A DNA stretch of 64,000 nucleotides, taken from contig NZ_CP030059.1 of assembly GCF_015291745.1 (NCBI RefSeq), forward strand, positions 1,515,501-1,579,500. Reading direction: 5' to 3'. The position numbers and the translations under genes were made by a program. The notes under the pieces are model-generated. The model searched no databases, was not told where the DNA came from, and saw only the letters and a list, made by a program, of their open reading frames with translations. Source of the stretch: Bradyrhizobium sp. CCBAU 53351 (lineage in GTDB: Bacteria; Pseudomonadota; Alphaproteobacteria; Rhizobiales; Xanthobacteraceae). Of this stretch, positions 52,335-64,000 are shown one piece after another (the stretch's first letter is position 1; each line of letters opens with the position of its first letter).

Positions 52335-53639
52335 CTAGACCAGCACCGGCTTGCGCACGCGGCCGGCGTCGCCGAACACGCGCAGATATCGCTCGATCTC
52401 CGAGGGCATGCCGGTCGCCTTCTCCGGATTGTCGGAGAGCTTGACCGCGGGGCGGCCGTCGACCGACGACACCTTGCAGACCAACGAGATCGGATCGAGG
52501 TTGAACGAGCCGTCCGGCGTGCAGCCGACGAAGTCGTTGGTGAGGTTGGTGCCCCAGCCGAAGGAGAGCCTGACGCGACCGGTGAAGTGATGATAGGTCT
52601 CCTCGATCGAGCCGACATCCATCGCATCGGAAAAGACCAGCAGCTTGTCCCTGGGGTTGCGACCCTTCTTTTCCCACCAGGCGATGATCTCCTCGCCGGC
52701 CTGGATCGGCGGCGCGCTGTCGGGCCGGAAGCCGGTCCAATCGGCGACCCATTCCGGTGCATCGCGCAGGAAGGCTTTTGTGCCGAAGGCATCGGGCAGT
52801 GCGATCAGGAGGTTGCCGCCATAGGTCTGGCGCCATTGGTCGAGAATGCGATAGGGCGCCCAGCGCAGTTCCTCGTCGTCCTTGGCGAGCGCGGCCGCGA
52901 CCATCGGCAGCTCATGCGCATTTGTGCCGATGGCCTCGAGATCATTGTCCATCGCCAGCAGCACGTTGGAGGTGCCGATGAAGGACGACCCCAGCCCTTC
53001 CTTCACCGCCTCGACGCACCAGCGCTGCCAGAGGAAGCCGTGACGGCGGCGGGTGCCGAAGTCCGAGAGCCGGAGGTTCTCCAGCTTGCGAAGACGCTCC
53101 ACCTTGGTCCAGAGCTTGGCCTTGGCGCGGGCATAGAGCACGTCGAGCTCGAAGCGGCCGCGGCCCTTGATCGCGGCGCGCGAGCGCAGCTCGTTGAGGA
53201 TCGCGAGCGCCGGAATCTCCCACATCGAGGTGTGGGTCCACGGTCCGTGGAAGTGCAATTCGTACTGGCCTTCGACCTTGCGCAGTTCGTATTCGGGAAG
53301 GCGGAATTCGGCCAGCCAGCGGATGAAATCCGCCGAGAACATGTGGGTCTTGCCGTAGAAGGTGTTACCGGCCAGCCAGATCAGCTCCTTCTTGCTGAAG
53401 CGGATGGTGCGGGCATGGTCGAGCTGGGCGCGCAGCTCGCCCTCGTCGATGATCTCGGCGAGCCGCACATGGCGCGAGCGGTTGATGACCGAGAAGGTCA
53501 CCTGCTGATCCGGGTAGTCTTCCCGAATCATTTGCAACATCAATAGTTTGTAGAAGTCGGTATCAAGCAGGCTGCGGATGATGGGATCCAGCCGCCAGCT
53601 GTGATTGTAGGTCCGGCTCGCAATGTCGGTCACTGTCAT
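52335..53639 (-). CDS. pncB: Nicotinate phosphoribosyltransferase
   Basis: A 434-residue protein. PncB landmarks: [41 protein letters not shown], and [17 protein letters not shown]. It converts nicotinate and PRPP (with ATP) to nicotinate mononucleotide in NAD salvage. Full length for the family. Stand-alone gene between the diguanylate cyclase and a LysR gene. Confidence 0.95.
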   Translation of the reverse strand: MTVTDIASRTYNHSWRLDPIIRSLLDTDFYKLLMLQMIREDYPDQQVTFSVINRSRHVRLAEIIDEGELRAQLDHARTIRFSKKELIWLAGNTFYGKTHMFSADFIRWLAEFRLPEYELRKVEGQYELHFHGPWTHTSMWEIPALAILNELRSRAAIKGRGRFELDVLYARAKAKLWTKVERLRKLENLRLSDFGTRRRHGFLWQRWCVEAVKEGLGSSFIGTSNVLLAMDNDLEAIGTNAHELPMVAAALAKDDEELRWAPYRILDQWRQTYGGNLLIALPDAFGTKAFLRDAPEWVADWTGFRPDSAPPIQAGEEIIAWWEKKGRNPRDKLLVFSDAMDVGSIEETYHHFTGRVRLSFGWGTNLTNDFVGCTPDGSFNLDPISLVCKVSSVDGRPAVKLSDNPEKATGMPSEIERYLRVFGDAGRVRKPVLV

Positions 53640-53717
53640 GGGGGAATTCTAGCGTGGCGGCCCGCGCGCAACCAGTGGATTTGGCGAAGGCTGGTCTTCC
53701 GAAAGACGGTATCGTTA

Positions 53718-54638
53718 TCAGGCCCTGGCGGCTGTTGCTGCGACCGTCTCGAGCTGGCTCCTGACCCAGCGATGGGCCGGATCTTTCTGATAGCGCTGGT
53801 GCCACACCATGAACATCGGCAGCTCGGCCAGCGTGCGCGTGCGGGACGCCAGCGGAATGCGTGTTTGCGCGAAATCGCGCATGATCCCGGACGCCAGCAG
53901 GCTCGGCATGCTCGCCAGCATCTGCGAGCCGCGCAGGAAGGACGGCACGCCGGAAAAGCTCGGCACCGAGATCGCGATGTCGCGGTGAAGGCCGCCAGCC
54001 GCCAGCCGGCGGTCGAAGTCGAGCCGCTCATTGTCGGTATAGACGACGGTAATGTGGCGCGCCGCGAGATAGGCGCCGCGGCTGGTGGGCGCGGCGCGCG
54101 ATTTGGGATCGTAGTAGCAGACGTAATGATCGCTCAAGAGGCGCTTCTGCACGATGTCGACGCCGGATGGCGGCAGCGGGGTGATCAGGAGATCACAGCG
54201 GTTCTCGCGCAGCATCGCGGGCGAGGGCGATTGCGAGGGGATCACGCGCAGGTTCAGGCTCTTCACCTGTGCGGCGACATGGTCGAAGAACCGTGGCAGC
54301 AGCAGGTCGCGCTGGAAGTCGTTGGCGGCGATCGTCAGCGAAAGCTGGGCGCGTGGCGGCTCGAACGTGACGCCGCCGGCAAAGCTCCGCATCTCGTCGA
54401 TCAGCGCGCGTGCCTTTGCGGCGAGGGCCTGCGCATGCGCGGTGGCGACGATGCCGCGGCCGGATTTCGCGAACAGCGGATCGCCTGCGATCCGCCGCAG
54501 CTTGTTCAGGGCGTGGCTGACCGCCGATTGTGTCAGGCCGAGCCGCGTTGCCGCCGCGGTGACCGATCCCTCCTCCAGCACGGCGAGGAACAGTTCGAGC
54601 GCGTGGCCGTCGAGCGCCAAATGATCGATTTCTTTCAT
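53718..54638 (-). CDS. LysR-type regulator divergent from pcaHG
   Basis: A 306-residue protein from ATG 54638; the longer open frame on the same strand lies under pcaHG and is not coding. HTH: LFLAVLEEGSVTAAATRLGL and TQSAVSHALNKLRRIAGDPLF, then LysR effector domain. The N-terminus is of the NodD/NahR-like type rather than PcaQ-like, so PcaQ identity is not supported. It likely controls pcaHG through the AT-rich 99-base gap (AATATATTATAAT). Confidence 0.92.
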   Translation of the reverse strand: MKEIDHLALDGHALELFLAVLEEGSVTAAATRLGLTQSAVSHALNKLRRIAGDPLFAKSGRGIVATAHAQALAAKARALIDEMRSFAGGVTFEPPRAQLSLTIAANDFQRDLLLPRFFDHVAAQVKSLNLRVIPSQSPSPAMLRENRCDLLITPLPPSGVDIVQKRLLSDHYVCYYDPKSRAAPTSRGAYLAARHITVVYTDNERLDFDRRLAAGGLHRDIAISVPSFSGVPSFLRGSQMLASMPSLLASGIMRDFAQTRIPLASRTRTLAELPMFMVWHQRYQKDPAHRWVRSQLETVAATAARA

Positions 54639-54725
54639 GCAATATATTATAATCGATCTATTTATCCGGGGAATAGACCGGACCATGATCTCCCGATAAG
54701 CCGCGCGTCCGGATTGGGCGCCTAA

Positions 54726-55526
<801 letters not shown>

Positions 55527-55529
55527 GCC

Positions 55530-56156
55530 ATGCCGCAGCCGCTCAACTATCTCAAGGAAACCGCCTCGCAGACCGCGGGTCCCTATGTCCATATCGGACT
55601 GATCCCGGCGATGGCCGGCTTCGACATTTTCGAGAAGAACTTCTCGAACGTGCTGACGACGCCGAGCACCGAAGGTGAGCGCATCACGCTGGAAGGCAGG
55701 GTGCTCGACGGCACCGGCACGCCGCTGCGCGACGTGCTGCTCGAGATCTGGCAGGCCAATGCGAGCGGCCGCTACAATCATCCGGCCGATCGTTCGGCCG
55801 GCGCGCTGAGTGAGGAGTTTCGCGGCTGGGGCCGCGCCGGCTCCGATTTCGAGAGCGGCCTCGTGACGTTCGAGACCATCAAGCCGGGCGCGATCACCGA
55901 CAGAGCGGGACGCAAATGCGCGCCGCATGTCAATGTCTGGATCGTCGCACGCGGCATCAATATCGGTCTCAACACGCGGCTCTATTTCTCGGATGAAGAG
56001 GCGGCCAACGCCGCCGACCCCGTACTCAATTTGATCGAACAGCCGTCCCGGCGCCAGACCCTGATCGCAAAACGGACCGAGCGCGGCGGCAAGATCGTGT
56101 ATTCGTTCACGATCAATCTGCAGGGGCCGGAGGAGACGGTGTTCTTCGACGTGTGA
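55530..56156 (+). CDS. pcaG: Protocatechuate 3,4-dioxygenase alpha subunit
   Basis: A 208-residue protein. It carries the paralogous intradiol fold without the full iron site: SQTAGPYVHIGL, EIWQANASGRYNHP and PHVNVWIVARGINIGLN. It pairs with PcaH. It ends just before the convergent pobR. The downstream muconate genes (pcaB, pcaC, pcaD) are not in the window. Confidence 0.96.
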   Translation: MPQPLNYLKETASQTAGPYVHIGLIPAMAGFDIFEKNFSNVLTTPSTEGERITLEGRVLDGTGTPLRDVLLEIWQANASGRYNHPADRSAGALSEEFRGWGRAGSDFESGLVTFETIKPGAITDRAGRKCAPHVNVWIVARGINIGLNTRLYFSDEEAANAADPVLNLIEQPSRRQTLIAKRTERGGKIVYSFTINLQGPEETVFFDV

Positions 56157-56161
56157 GGCCG

Positions 56162-58284
<2,123 letters not shown>

Positions 58285-58316
58285 GGTAATGGCGTCGGCG
58301 CGCTTGGCTGGCTACG

Positions 58317-60467
58317 TCACTTCCCTTCCAGCGTATTGACCGGTGTCCAATCTGTTGGCGGCGGACTAGCGGCGAACGCCTGCGCGCGCCTGGCAAACAG
58401 CGCCGACGCCGGATCGGTCTCCGCCATCCGCCCGAATGCGTCAGCCGCTTTCGCAAAATCCCGCGCGCGCCAGCAGGCGAGCCCCTCGGCATAGGCGGCG
58501 GCCAGCTTCGTCTGATCGGTGCTCTCCGCGCCCCTGGCCGCCAACGGCTCGAACACCTTGATCGCCTCGCCGCGGCCGAGCACCCTGATCGCGTCGAGCT
58601 CGCGCCAGGCGAATGTATCGCCGGTCTGCACCATCGTCGTTTCGGAGGCCATGATCGCGGTGCCGTAATATTTGTTGGCGCCCTCGAGCCGCGAGGCGAC
58701 GTTCACGGTGTCGCTCATCACGGTATAATTGAAGCGGCGGCGCGAGCCGATATTGCCGACGACGGCCTCGCCGCTGTTCAGCCCGATGCGATGCGACAAG
58801 CCGTGGCCGGCGAAGGCAGGGTGGCCGGCATTGAGCTCCGCCAGCGTCTCGTGGCACCTCAGCGCAGCACGAACCGCGTTCGTGGCGTGGGCGGGATCGT
58901 CGGCCGGCGCGCCGAACATGGCGACGATGGAATCGCCGATATATTTGTCGACATAGCCGCCGTGGCTTTGGATGACGTCGGTCATGGCCGACAGATATTC
59001 GTTCATCAGCGTCACCAGTTCGACCGGCGTCATCGCCTCGGCGATGGACGAGAAGCCGCTGAGGTCGGAGAAGAACATGGTGACGCTGCGCATCTCGCCG
59101 CCGAGCGCCGGCATCTTGCCGGATGCGACCATGGTCTCGATGACTTCGGGCGCGAGATAATAGGCAAAGCTCCTGCGCAGGAAGCGCTCGTCGCGATCGG
59201 CCAGCACGAAGCGGTAGCCGATCATCGAGGCGAGGGCTGCAAGGCTCGCGAGCGCAGGCTCGGCGAGCGGCAGCGCCGTCGCATGAACGAAGACGCCAAC
59301 GGCCATTGCGGTGTAAACGGCGGTGAGGACGAGCCAGACGGCCAGCGCACCGGTCGGCACGAGAATCGAGGCTGCGCAGGCAATGAGTGCGGCGAACACG
59401 ATCGTGAGAATGGTCCGCATCGGAAAGCCGAGCTCGGTGACGGCGTCGTGCTCCATCAGGTTCCGGACCGCGGTCGCGTGGACGAACACGCCTGCGACGT
59501 CGCTGCGGGCTTTCTGCGGCGCGCTTGCCGGCGCGGGCAGGGCGCATCGTGCGGCCGGCGTTCCATCATAGCCGCCGGACAGGCGCATCGAAGTGAGCTT
59601 GCGGTCCTCGAAATTCAGCACCGTCCCAAGCAGCACGACCTTGCCGTCGAACGCGCGGCGGAAGAAATCGCGGTCGCCCTTTTCAACGCAGGCGCGCAGG
59701 TCAGCGAAGGAGAAGGTCGGGATGTCGCGTCCCAGCCCTCGGAAATTGAGCGCCATCGTATTCGGCACTGCGCTCGGGATCGCGTAGCCGGACAATTCCG
59801 TCGCGCCGGAAGGCGCAATCTCGGGCTTTGCACCGGTGGCGCGCGCAGCGAGCTCGACCGCCATCGCGGGGACCGGCCGCCCTTCGATGGCAAAGCTCAG
59901 CGGCATGCGCCGGATGACGTCGTCGTGGTCGGTGTGGACGTTGAGCGCCCGGACGGTGTTGCGCACGGCCACTTGCTGGGCGCGGTAGGGCACTTCCGGA
60001 TGGTCGTTGCTGAGGATTTCGCCGAGCACCAATTTGCCGCCGTCGGAGATTTGCCGCAGCGCGATCAGATAATCCCGATCGAAACCTTTCATGCGGCCGC
60101 CGAGGGCGGTGTCGCCAAAGGGAATCTCCGACTGCTCGATCGAGTTCTTGAAGATGACGTCGAAGCCGATCACCTTGGCGCCGCCTTCGGTGATGCTGTT
60201 GAGCACCCGGCCGATCTCGCGGGTCCAGGTCTGCGTCGGCGATCCCTGAAAGGGCGGTGTCTCGTAGGTCTCATTGTCGATTGCGACGACGACGACGGGC
60301 GATGTCGCGGGATCGCGGCGGTCGCCGATGATCCTGCCGCGCAGCGCCGTGAGGATGTCGAGCGAGAGGCCTTGCAGGACCTGAAGCGGCGGGGACGTGA
60401 AGATCGCGCCCGCAACGAGCGCAATCAGAACCGCTGCAACGATGTCCCGTCCCCCGATCCGCCGCAT
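58317..60467 (-). CDS. CHASE2 sensor adenylate/guanylate cyclase
   Basis: A 716-residue membrane protein. An N-terminal helix, then a large periplasmic CHASE2 domain (VVVVAIDNETYE, VIGFDVIFKN), three membrane helices around 345-420, and a class III cyclase domain with MFFSDLSGFSSIAEAM and VDKYIGDSIVAMFGAP, which supply the metal-binding Asp pair. A short TPR-like tail follows (YAEGLACWRARDFAKAADAFG). Likely makes cAMP. It lies 18 bases after the FecR-like gene, so both are one operon. Confidence 0.94.
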   Translation of the reverse strand: MRRIGGRDIVAAVLIALVAGAIFTSPPLQVLQGLSLDILTALRGRIIGDRRDPATSPVVVVAIDNETYETPPFQGSPTQTWTREIGRVLNSITEGGAKVIGFDVIFKNSIEQSEIPFGDTALGGRMKGFDRDYLIALRQISDGGKLVLGEILSNDHPEVPYRAQQVAVRNTVRALNVHTDHDDVIRRMPLSFAIEGRPVPAMAVELAARATGAKPEIAPSGATELSGYAIPSAVPNTMALNFRGLGRDIPTFSFADLRACVEKGDRDFFRRAFDGKVVLLGTVLNFEDRKLTSMRLSGGYDGTPAARCALPAPASAPQKARSDVAGVFVHATAVRNLMEHDAVTELGFPMRTILTIVFAALIACAASILVPTGALAVWLVLTAVYTAMAVGVFVHATALPLAEPALASLAALASMIGYRFVLADRDERFLRRSFAYYLAPEVIETMVASGKMPALGGEMRSVTMFFSDLSGFSSIAEAMTPVELVTLMNEYLSAMTDVIQSHGGYVDKYIGDSIVAMFGAPADDPAHATNAVRAALRCHETLAELNAGHPAFAGHGLSHRIGLNSGEAVVGNIGSRRRFNYTVMSDTVNVASRLEGANKYYGTAIMASETTMVQTGDTFAWRELDAIRVLGRGEAIKVFEPLAARGAESTDQTKLAAAYAEGLACWRARDFAKAADAFGRMAETDPASALFARRAQAFAASPPPTDWTPVNTLEGK

Positions 60468-60485
60468 CGCCCCGTCGCTAGGCCG

Positions 60486-61166
60486 CTATTCGAGCCGCAG
60501 CAGGCGGCCGATGATCGGGGTCGGCGATGCCGTGGCGCTGGCGTCGACCTGGAAGGTGTAGCGCTTGGCGCCGAGGCTTGCGAGATAGCTGCCGCCCGGG
60601 GTCAGTGATTTCCCGGCCTTGGCGAAATCATAGAACTTGCCACGGGTCATGACGTCGCTCTTGAGCGGTACGCTGATCGTGGGCTCCTTGCCGTCGGTGC
60701 GCTCGATCACCAGGGTGCTGCCGCTCTTGGCCTGAACGATCGGCGCAACGCCGTAGATCGTCGGCAATTTGGACGGAGCGGCCTTGGCGTCGGACCGCAT
60801 GGTCCGGAACGTGGTTGCGGCACTCTGATTCGCTTCGCGTTCGGAGAGCTGGGCCGCCTTGGTGTCGCAGGGCACCTTGGCGCGTTGCACGTCGCCGAGC
60901 TGCACGGTGCTTTGCTCGGCGCCGACCAGTACGACGCCTTCGCTGATCGTCTCGCGCAGGCAGGATTTGAGATAGCTGAGCGTAATGCTGGCCTTGGGTC
61001 CGAGCTTGATGATCTTGCCCGCCGCGACATAGTCCATGAATTCGATGCCGTCGACCTTGCCTTGCACATCCTCGACGATCGCCGCAGGGGTCTCCGCCAG
61101 GGCGGGGGCCGCAACACAGAATGCGCCGACAGCGGCGCCGATCAGGCTCTTCATGGGAATTCTCAT
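60486..61166 (-). CDS. Secreted FecR-like protein, partner of the CHASE2 cyclase
   Basis: A 226-residue protein from ATG 61166 (ATG 61154 also possible). Signal peptide IPMKSLIGAAVGAFCVAAPALA. The mature start AAIVEDVQGKVDGIEFMDYVAAGKIIKLGPKASITLSYL is FecR-like. FecR-domain proteins frequently precede CHASE2 cyclases, where the periplasmic parts may contact each other. Contains a Cys pair (SCLRETI ... VPCDTK). Confidence 0.75.
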   Translation of the reverse strand: MRIPMKSLIGAAVGAFCVAAPALAETPAAIVEDVQGKVDGIEFMDYVAAGKIIKLGPKASITLSYLKSCLRETISEGVVLVGAEQSTVQLGDVQRAKVPCDTKAAQLSEREANQSAATTFRTMRSDAKAAPSKLPTIYGVAPIVQAKSGSTLVIERTDGKEPTISVPLKSDVMTRGKFYDFAKAGKSLTPGGSYLASLGAKRYTFQVDASATASPTPIIGRLLRLE

Positions 61167-61336
61167 CCAGTTCGACCGACGTATGACCGGTCCCCGTCCT
61201 GGTTCGATGCTTAGCAGCACGGCGTCCAGGCAAGTGTGACCAGAATCACTCTTTTTCGTTGGTGCCACTCTAGCAGGAACAGGTTCAACCCGGCGACCGG
61301 AGAAACCGGAGCCGCGGCAAGCCGTTGGTCGAACAG

Positions 61337-62461
61337 TCAGGCGGCCGGGACGGCTTCGGCCGGATCGCTCTCCGCTGCCCTCTCTATATCGGCAACGGGC
61401 GCGGCTTCCGCCGTCTGAAACGGCGTCGCCCGTTGCCCCGCGGCGATCTCCACCACCTCGCTCCAGCGCGACAGGAACGCATCCACGCAGGCCGGGTCGA
61501 ATTGCCGCCCCTGATTCTCGATCAGGTAATGGCGCGCCGTCTCGAGCGGCATCGGCTCCTTGTAGGGGCGTCGCGTCGTCAGGGCGTCGAACACGTCGGC
61601 GACCGCGACGACACGTGCGGCAACCGGGATCTCGTTCGCCTTGAGGCCGTTCGGATAGCCCGCGCCGTCCCAGCGTTCATGATGACCTGCGGCAATTTGC
61701 GCACCGAGCTGGATCAGCTCGCAGCCGGAATCCGCCAAAATCCGTTCGCCGATCGTCGCATGCGTCCGGATCACCGCCATCTCCGCGTCGGTGAGCTTGC
61801 CGGGCTTGAGCAGGATATTGTCGGGAATCGCGACCTTGCCGACGTCGTGCAGCGGCGCGGCGAGATAGATGTCGCGGCAGAGCCGGGCCGGCAGGCCGAG
61901 CTGCTCGGCGATGATGCGGCTGTAGCGGGCGACCCGCAGCGTGTGCTCGCCGGTGTCGTTGTCGCGGTATTCGACCGCGAGCGCGAGCCGCAGGATGATC
62001 TCCTCCTCGCGCTCGCCGAGCTTTCGTGTCGCTGCTGCGACTTCACTCGCCAGGTGCGCGGCACGATCGCTGAGCTTGCGTACGGCTGCACCAAGCTGAA
62101 CCAAATTCCGCAGGCGCACCGTCATCTCGACGCTTTGCGGCGCCTTGGGCAGGAAATCGGTTGCACCGGCCTGCAGCGCTTCCATCTTGACGTCGTCGGT
62201 CTGTCGCGAGGTGATCATCGCGATCGGGATGTCGGCACAGCCGGGCAGGGACCGGAAGACGCGGATGAAGCTGATGCCGTCCATATGCGGCATCTCGTAG
62301 TCGACCAGCACGAGGTCGAAAACGCGCTCACGCGCGCAGGTCAGCGCTTCCACGGGATCGAGGAAGGTCGTGGCTTCGACCAGACCTTCGGCCTCGATGT
62401 GACGTTTCAGGAAGTTGAGGACGGAGCGGCTGTCGTCAACCAGGAGCGCTTGGGTCAGCAT
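61337..62461 (-). CDS. Response regulator with HD-GYP phosphodiesterase domain
   Basis: A 374-residue protein from ATG 62461. Receiver domain: LLVDDSRSVLNFLKRH, phospho-acceptor Asp in LVLVDYEMPHMDG, and the switch Thr in AMITSRQTDD. HD-GYP domain: TGEHTLRVARYSRII, APLHDVGKVAIPDNIL, and HHERWDGAGYPNGL with the GYP motif. Hydrolyses cyclic-di-GMP, as in RpfG. It is divergent from the chemotaxis operon and next to it. Confidence 0.94.
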   Translation of the reverse strand: MLTQALLVDDSRSVLNFLKRHIEAEGLVEATTFLDPVEALTCARERVFDLVLVDYEMPHMDGISFIRVFRSLPGCADIPIAMITSRQTDDVKMEALQAGATDFLPKAPQSVEMTVRLRNLVQLGAAVRKLSDRAAHLASEVAAATRKLGEREEEIILRLALAVEYRDNDTGEHTLRVARYSRIIAEQLGLPARLCRDIYLAAPLHDVGKVAIPDNILLKPGKLTDAEMAVIRTHATIGERILADSGCELIQLGAQIAAGHHERWDGAGYPNGLKANEIPVAARVVAVADVFDALTTRRPYKEPMPLETARHYLIENQGRQFDPACVDAFLSRWSEVVEIAAGQRATPFQTAEAAPVADIERAAESDPAEAVPAA

Positions 62462-62719
62462 GAAGGGGCCGGGCTCTCTTCGCTGGCAAAGGCAGGAACT
62501 CATGCATACGCGTGCCAATTTAACGCGAAGCAAATGCGCGGCACGCGGCGCATCACTCGCCACAGCGCGCACGTAGTTTCACGGAGCTGTGCACGTCTGC
62601 ATGCACTTGCGCGAATTCCGAGAGAATGTGACCCGTAGTTGTACGGACCACTCCGTTAGGAGTTTGCTCATTTGATTCACGTCAAACGTGTATCGGAATT
62701 TAGCAGAGGCGGGGCAGCG

Positions 62720-63043
62720 ATGGCGCTCAATCCGACGGAGCCGAAGTGGTCGTTGCGGTTGCCCGCCGATTGCAGCATAGCGGCCATTCGCAGTGTCTAT
62801 GATCTCATTCGCGAGGCGTTCGGCCGCCAGCAGCGGCTCGAGATCGACTGCTCGAACGTCGACAAGGCCGACGTCACCTCGATCCAGCTTCTGCTGTCGA
62901 CCGCCAAGACGGGCGAGGCCCAAGGCCGCCCGGTGGTCCTCACCTCCTTCTCCCAGTCTCTGCGTAACACCCTTCGCCGCGCCGGCTTCGCCAGCGAGGC
63001 GATGATCGATCAGCATTTCCCGCAAAAGAAAGATGGCACCTAA
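62720..63043 (+). CDS. STAS-domain protein of the chemotaxis operon
   Basis: A 107-residue protein from ATG 62720. The STAS signature is DVTSIQLLLSTAKTGEAQGR, where a Thr-Ser pair replaces the usual phosphorylatable Ser position. Small STAS proteins in chemotaxis operons serve as adaptors. Its TAA overlaps the cheY ATG by one base. Confidence 0.85.
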   Translation: MALNPTEPKWSLRLPADCSIAAIRSVYDLIREAFGRQQRLEIDCSNVDKADVTSIQLLLSTAKTGEAQGRPVVLTSFSQSLRNTLRRAGFASEAMIDQHFPQKKDGT

Positions 63044-63408
63044 TGGCCACGATTCTCACGGTCGACGATTCCCCAAGCATCCGGCAAATGATCAAGGTCG
63101 TGCTCGAGCCGGCCGGTCATAGCGTGATCGAGGCCGGCGACGGTGCGCAAGGGCTCGCCAAGGCGCAGGCCGGCAAGCTCGATCTCGTGATCACCGACCT
63201 CAACATGCCCGTCATGAACGGGCTGGAGCTGATCCGGGCGCTGCGCAAGCTGCCGAGCGCGGTCGGCATGCCCATCGTGTTCCTGACGACCGAATCCAAC
63301 GACACGGTGAAGCAGGAAGCCAAGAGCGCCGGCGCCACCGGCTGGATCACCAAGCCCTTCAAGCCCGAGCAATTGCTGGCCGTGGTCGGCAAGCTGGTGC
63401 GCGCATGA
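63043..63408 (+). CDS. cheY: CheY-type single-domain response regulator
   Basis: A 121-residue receiver: ILTVDDSPSIRQMIK (acidic pocket), phospho-Asp in LVITDLNMPVMNG, Thr in VFLTTES and Lys in TKPFKPEQ. It is phosphorylated by CheA, encoded next with a 4-base overlap, and would bind the flagellar motor. Promoter upstream of the STAS gene. Confidence 0.95.
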   Translation: MATILTVDDSPSIRQMIKVVLEPAGHSVIEAGDGAQGLAKAQAGKLDLVITDLNMPVMNGLELIRALRKLPSAVGMPIVFLTTESNDTVKQEAKSAGATGWITKPFKPEQLLAVVGKLVRA

Positions 63409-64000
63409 GCGCGATGGACCCGACCGAGATCTTCCGTCAGGAAGCCGCCGAGCTCTTCGAAGTTCTTGAAGGAGCCCTGCTCGATCTCGGCCTGCGTCCC
63501 GACGACCGCGAACTGGTCGATTCCGCATTCCGCGCCCTGCATACGATCAAGGGCTCGGGCGCCATGTTCGGCTTCGACAAGGTCGCCTCCTTCACCCACG
63601 AATTCGAGACCGCGTTCGACCGCGTCCGCAAGGGCGAGATCAAGCCGACGCAGGAGCTGATCTCGGTCGCGCTCGCCGCCAAGGACTATATCCGCGCGCT
63701 GATCGAGGATCCCCAGTCGACCGACGACGTCATCGGCGAGGCCATCCTCGACGACCTCAAGCGCTTCGTCACGGCCGACCAGCCTGCCGCTGCGGTCGTC
63801 GCGATCGCCGAGGCGCCGCCGCTGGCCCCGGCCGAGAGCAAGCAGGCCGGCTGGCACCTGTACCTGGAATTCGAATCACACATCCTGCGCAACGGCTCGA
63901 ACCCGCTCGACCTGCTGGAAGATCTCTGCAAGCTCGGTCCCTGTTTCGTCGTGCCCGTCACCGACGGCATTCCGCTGCTCGACGAGATGGAGCCGGAAGA
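63405..64000 (+). CDS. cheA: Chemotaxis histidine kinase CheA (3' truncated by window end)
   Basis: The ATG at 63405 overlaps the cheY stop (ATGA). The 198 complete codons present run into the window end without a stop. They hold the Hpt domain with the phospho-acceptor in FRALHTIKGSGAMFGF (His 46) and helix FTHEFETAFDRVRKG, followed by a linker and the beginning of a second domain. CheA autophosphorylates and passes phosphate to CheY/CheB. Confidence 0.93.
   Translation, partial: MSAMDPTEIFRQEAAELFEVLEGALLDLGLRPDDRELVDSAFRALHTIKGSGAMFGFDKVASFTHEFETAFDRVRKGEIKPTQELISVALAAKDYIRALIEDPQSTDDVIGEAILDDLKRFVTADQPAAAVVAIAEAPPLAPAESKQAGWHLYLEFESHILRNGSNPLDLLEDLCKLGPCFVVPVTDGIPLLDEMEPE

Noticed and set aside
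53718..54638. Naming the LysR gene pcaQ
   Set aside because: Its N-terminal helix-turn-helix is of the NodD/NahR-like type and does not resemble PcaQ; only its position suggests control of pcaHG.

Overview
The window is a high-GC alphaproteobacterial chromosome segment, most likely Bradyrhizobium or a close relative. The evidence is the gene set (Ku, pcaHG/pobA, CHASE2 cyclase, PAS-GGDEF-EAL protein, fused-beta formate dehydrogenase), the many orphan solute-binding proteins, and several dispersed palindromic repeats of a type common in that genus. No symbiosis, phage-structural, CRISPR, rRNA or transposase genes were seen. Species assignment is inference.

Layout. 1-3.1 kb: 3' part of a PAS-GGDEF-EAL protein and two small Cys-motif proteins. 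3.1-11.1 kb: a minus-strand sugar-type ABC operon (permease, binding protein, permease fused to a strictosidine-synthase-like propeller, second propeller protein, ATPase) with a divergent AraC regulator and GCGCAAA/TTTGCGC repeats between them. 11.4-15.9 kb: small stress or unknown genes, a rhodanese, Ku. 16.1-19.6 kb: a visibly AT-richer accessory patch of three minus-strand genes (zinc/HNH-like, DUF3800, HEPN-like) ending at a tRNA-Ile2(CAU). 20.4-23.9 kb: three orphan solute-binding proteins from three transporter classes.

23.9-40.2 kb is the most coherent block. It is a molybdenum/tungsten-cofactor and formate dehydrogenase supercluster: a HTH-PBP regulator, a TupA-like oxyanion-binding protein, a degenerate MoeA, a MoeA-PBP fusion, MobA, FdhD, MobB, a canonical MoeA, a TusA-like protein, an oxalate/formate-type MFS carrier, and a two-gene NAD-dependent formate dehydrogenase whose beta subunit is a NuoE-NuoF fusion. 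The genes together could import the metal oxyanion, insert it into molybdopterin, make and sulfurate the bis-MGD cofactor, and oxidise formate to CO2 with NAD.

40.5-64 kb: YbaK deacylase; a GntR-controlled tcuA-esterase-tcuB operon; an LplT-PlsC-AMP-ligase (Aas) fusion with an alpha/beta hydrolase; a TetR gene with two operator-like palindromes and a divergent small gene; a diguanylate cyclase; pncB; LysR-pcaHG and pobR-pobA (4-hydroxybenzoate to protocatechuate to ring cleavage); a CHASE2 adenylate cyclase with a FecR-like partner; a REC-HD-GYP protein; and the start of a STAS-cheY-cheA chemotaxis operon cut by the window end.

Starts were chosen from Shine-Dalgarno spacing and family alignment by eye. 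No database search was run.
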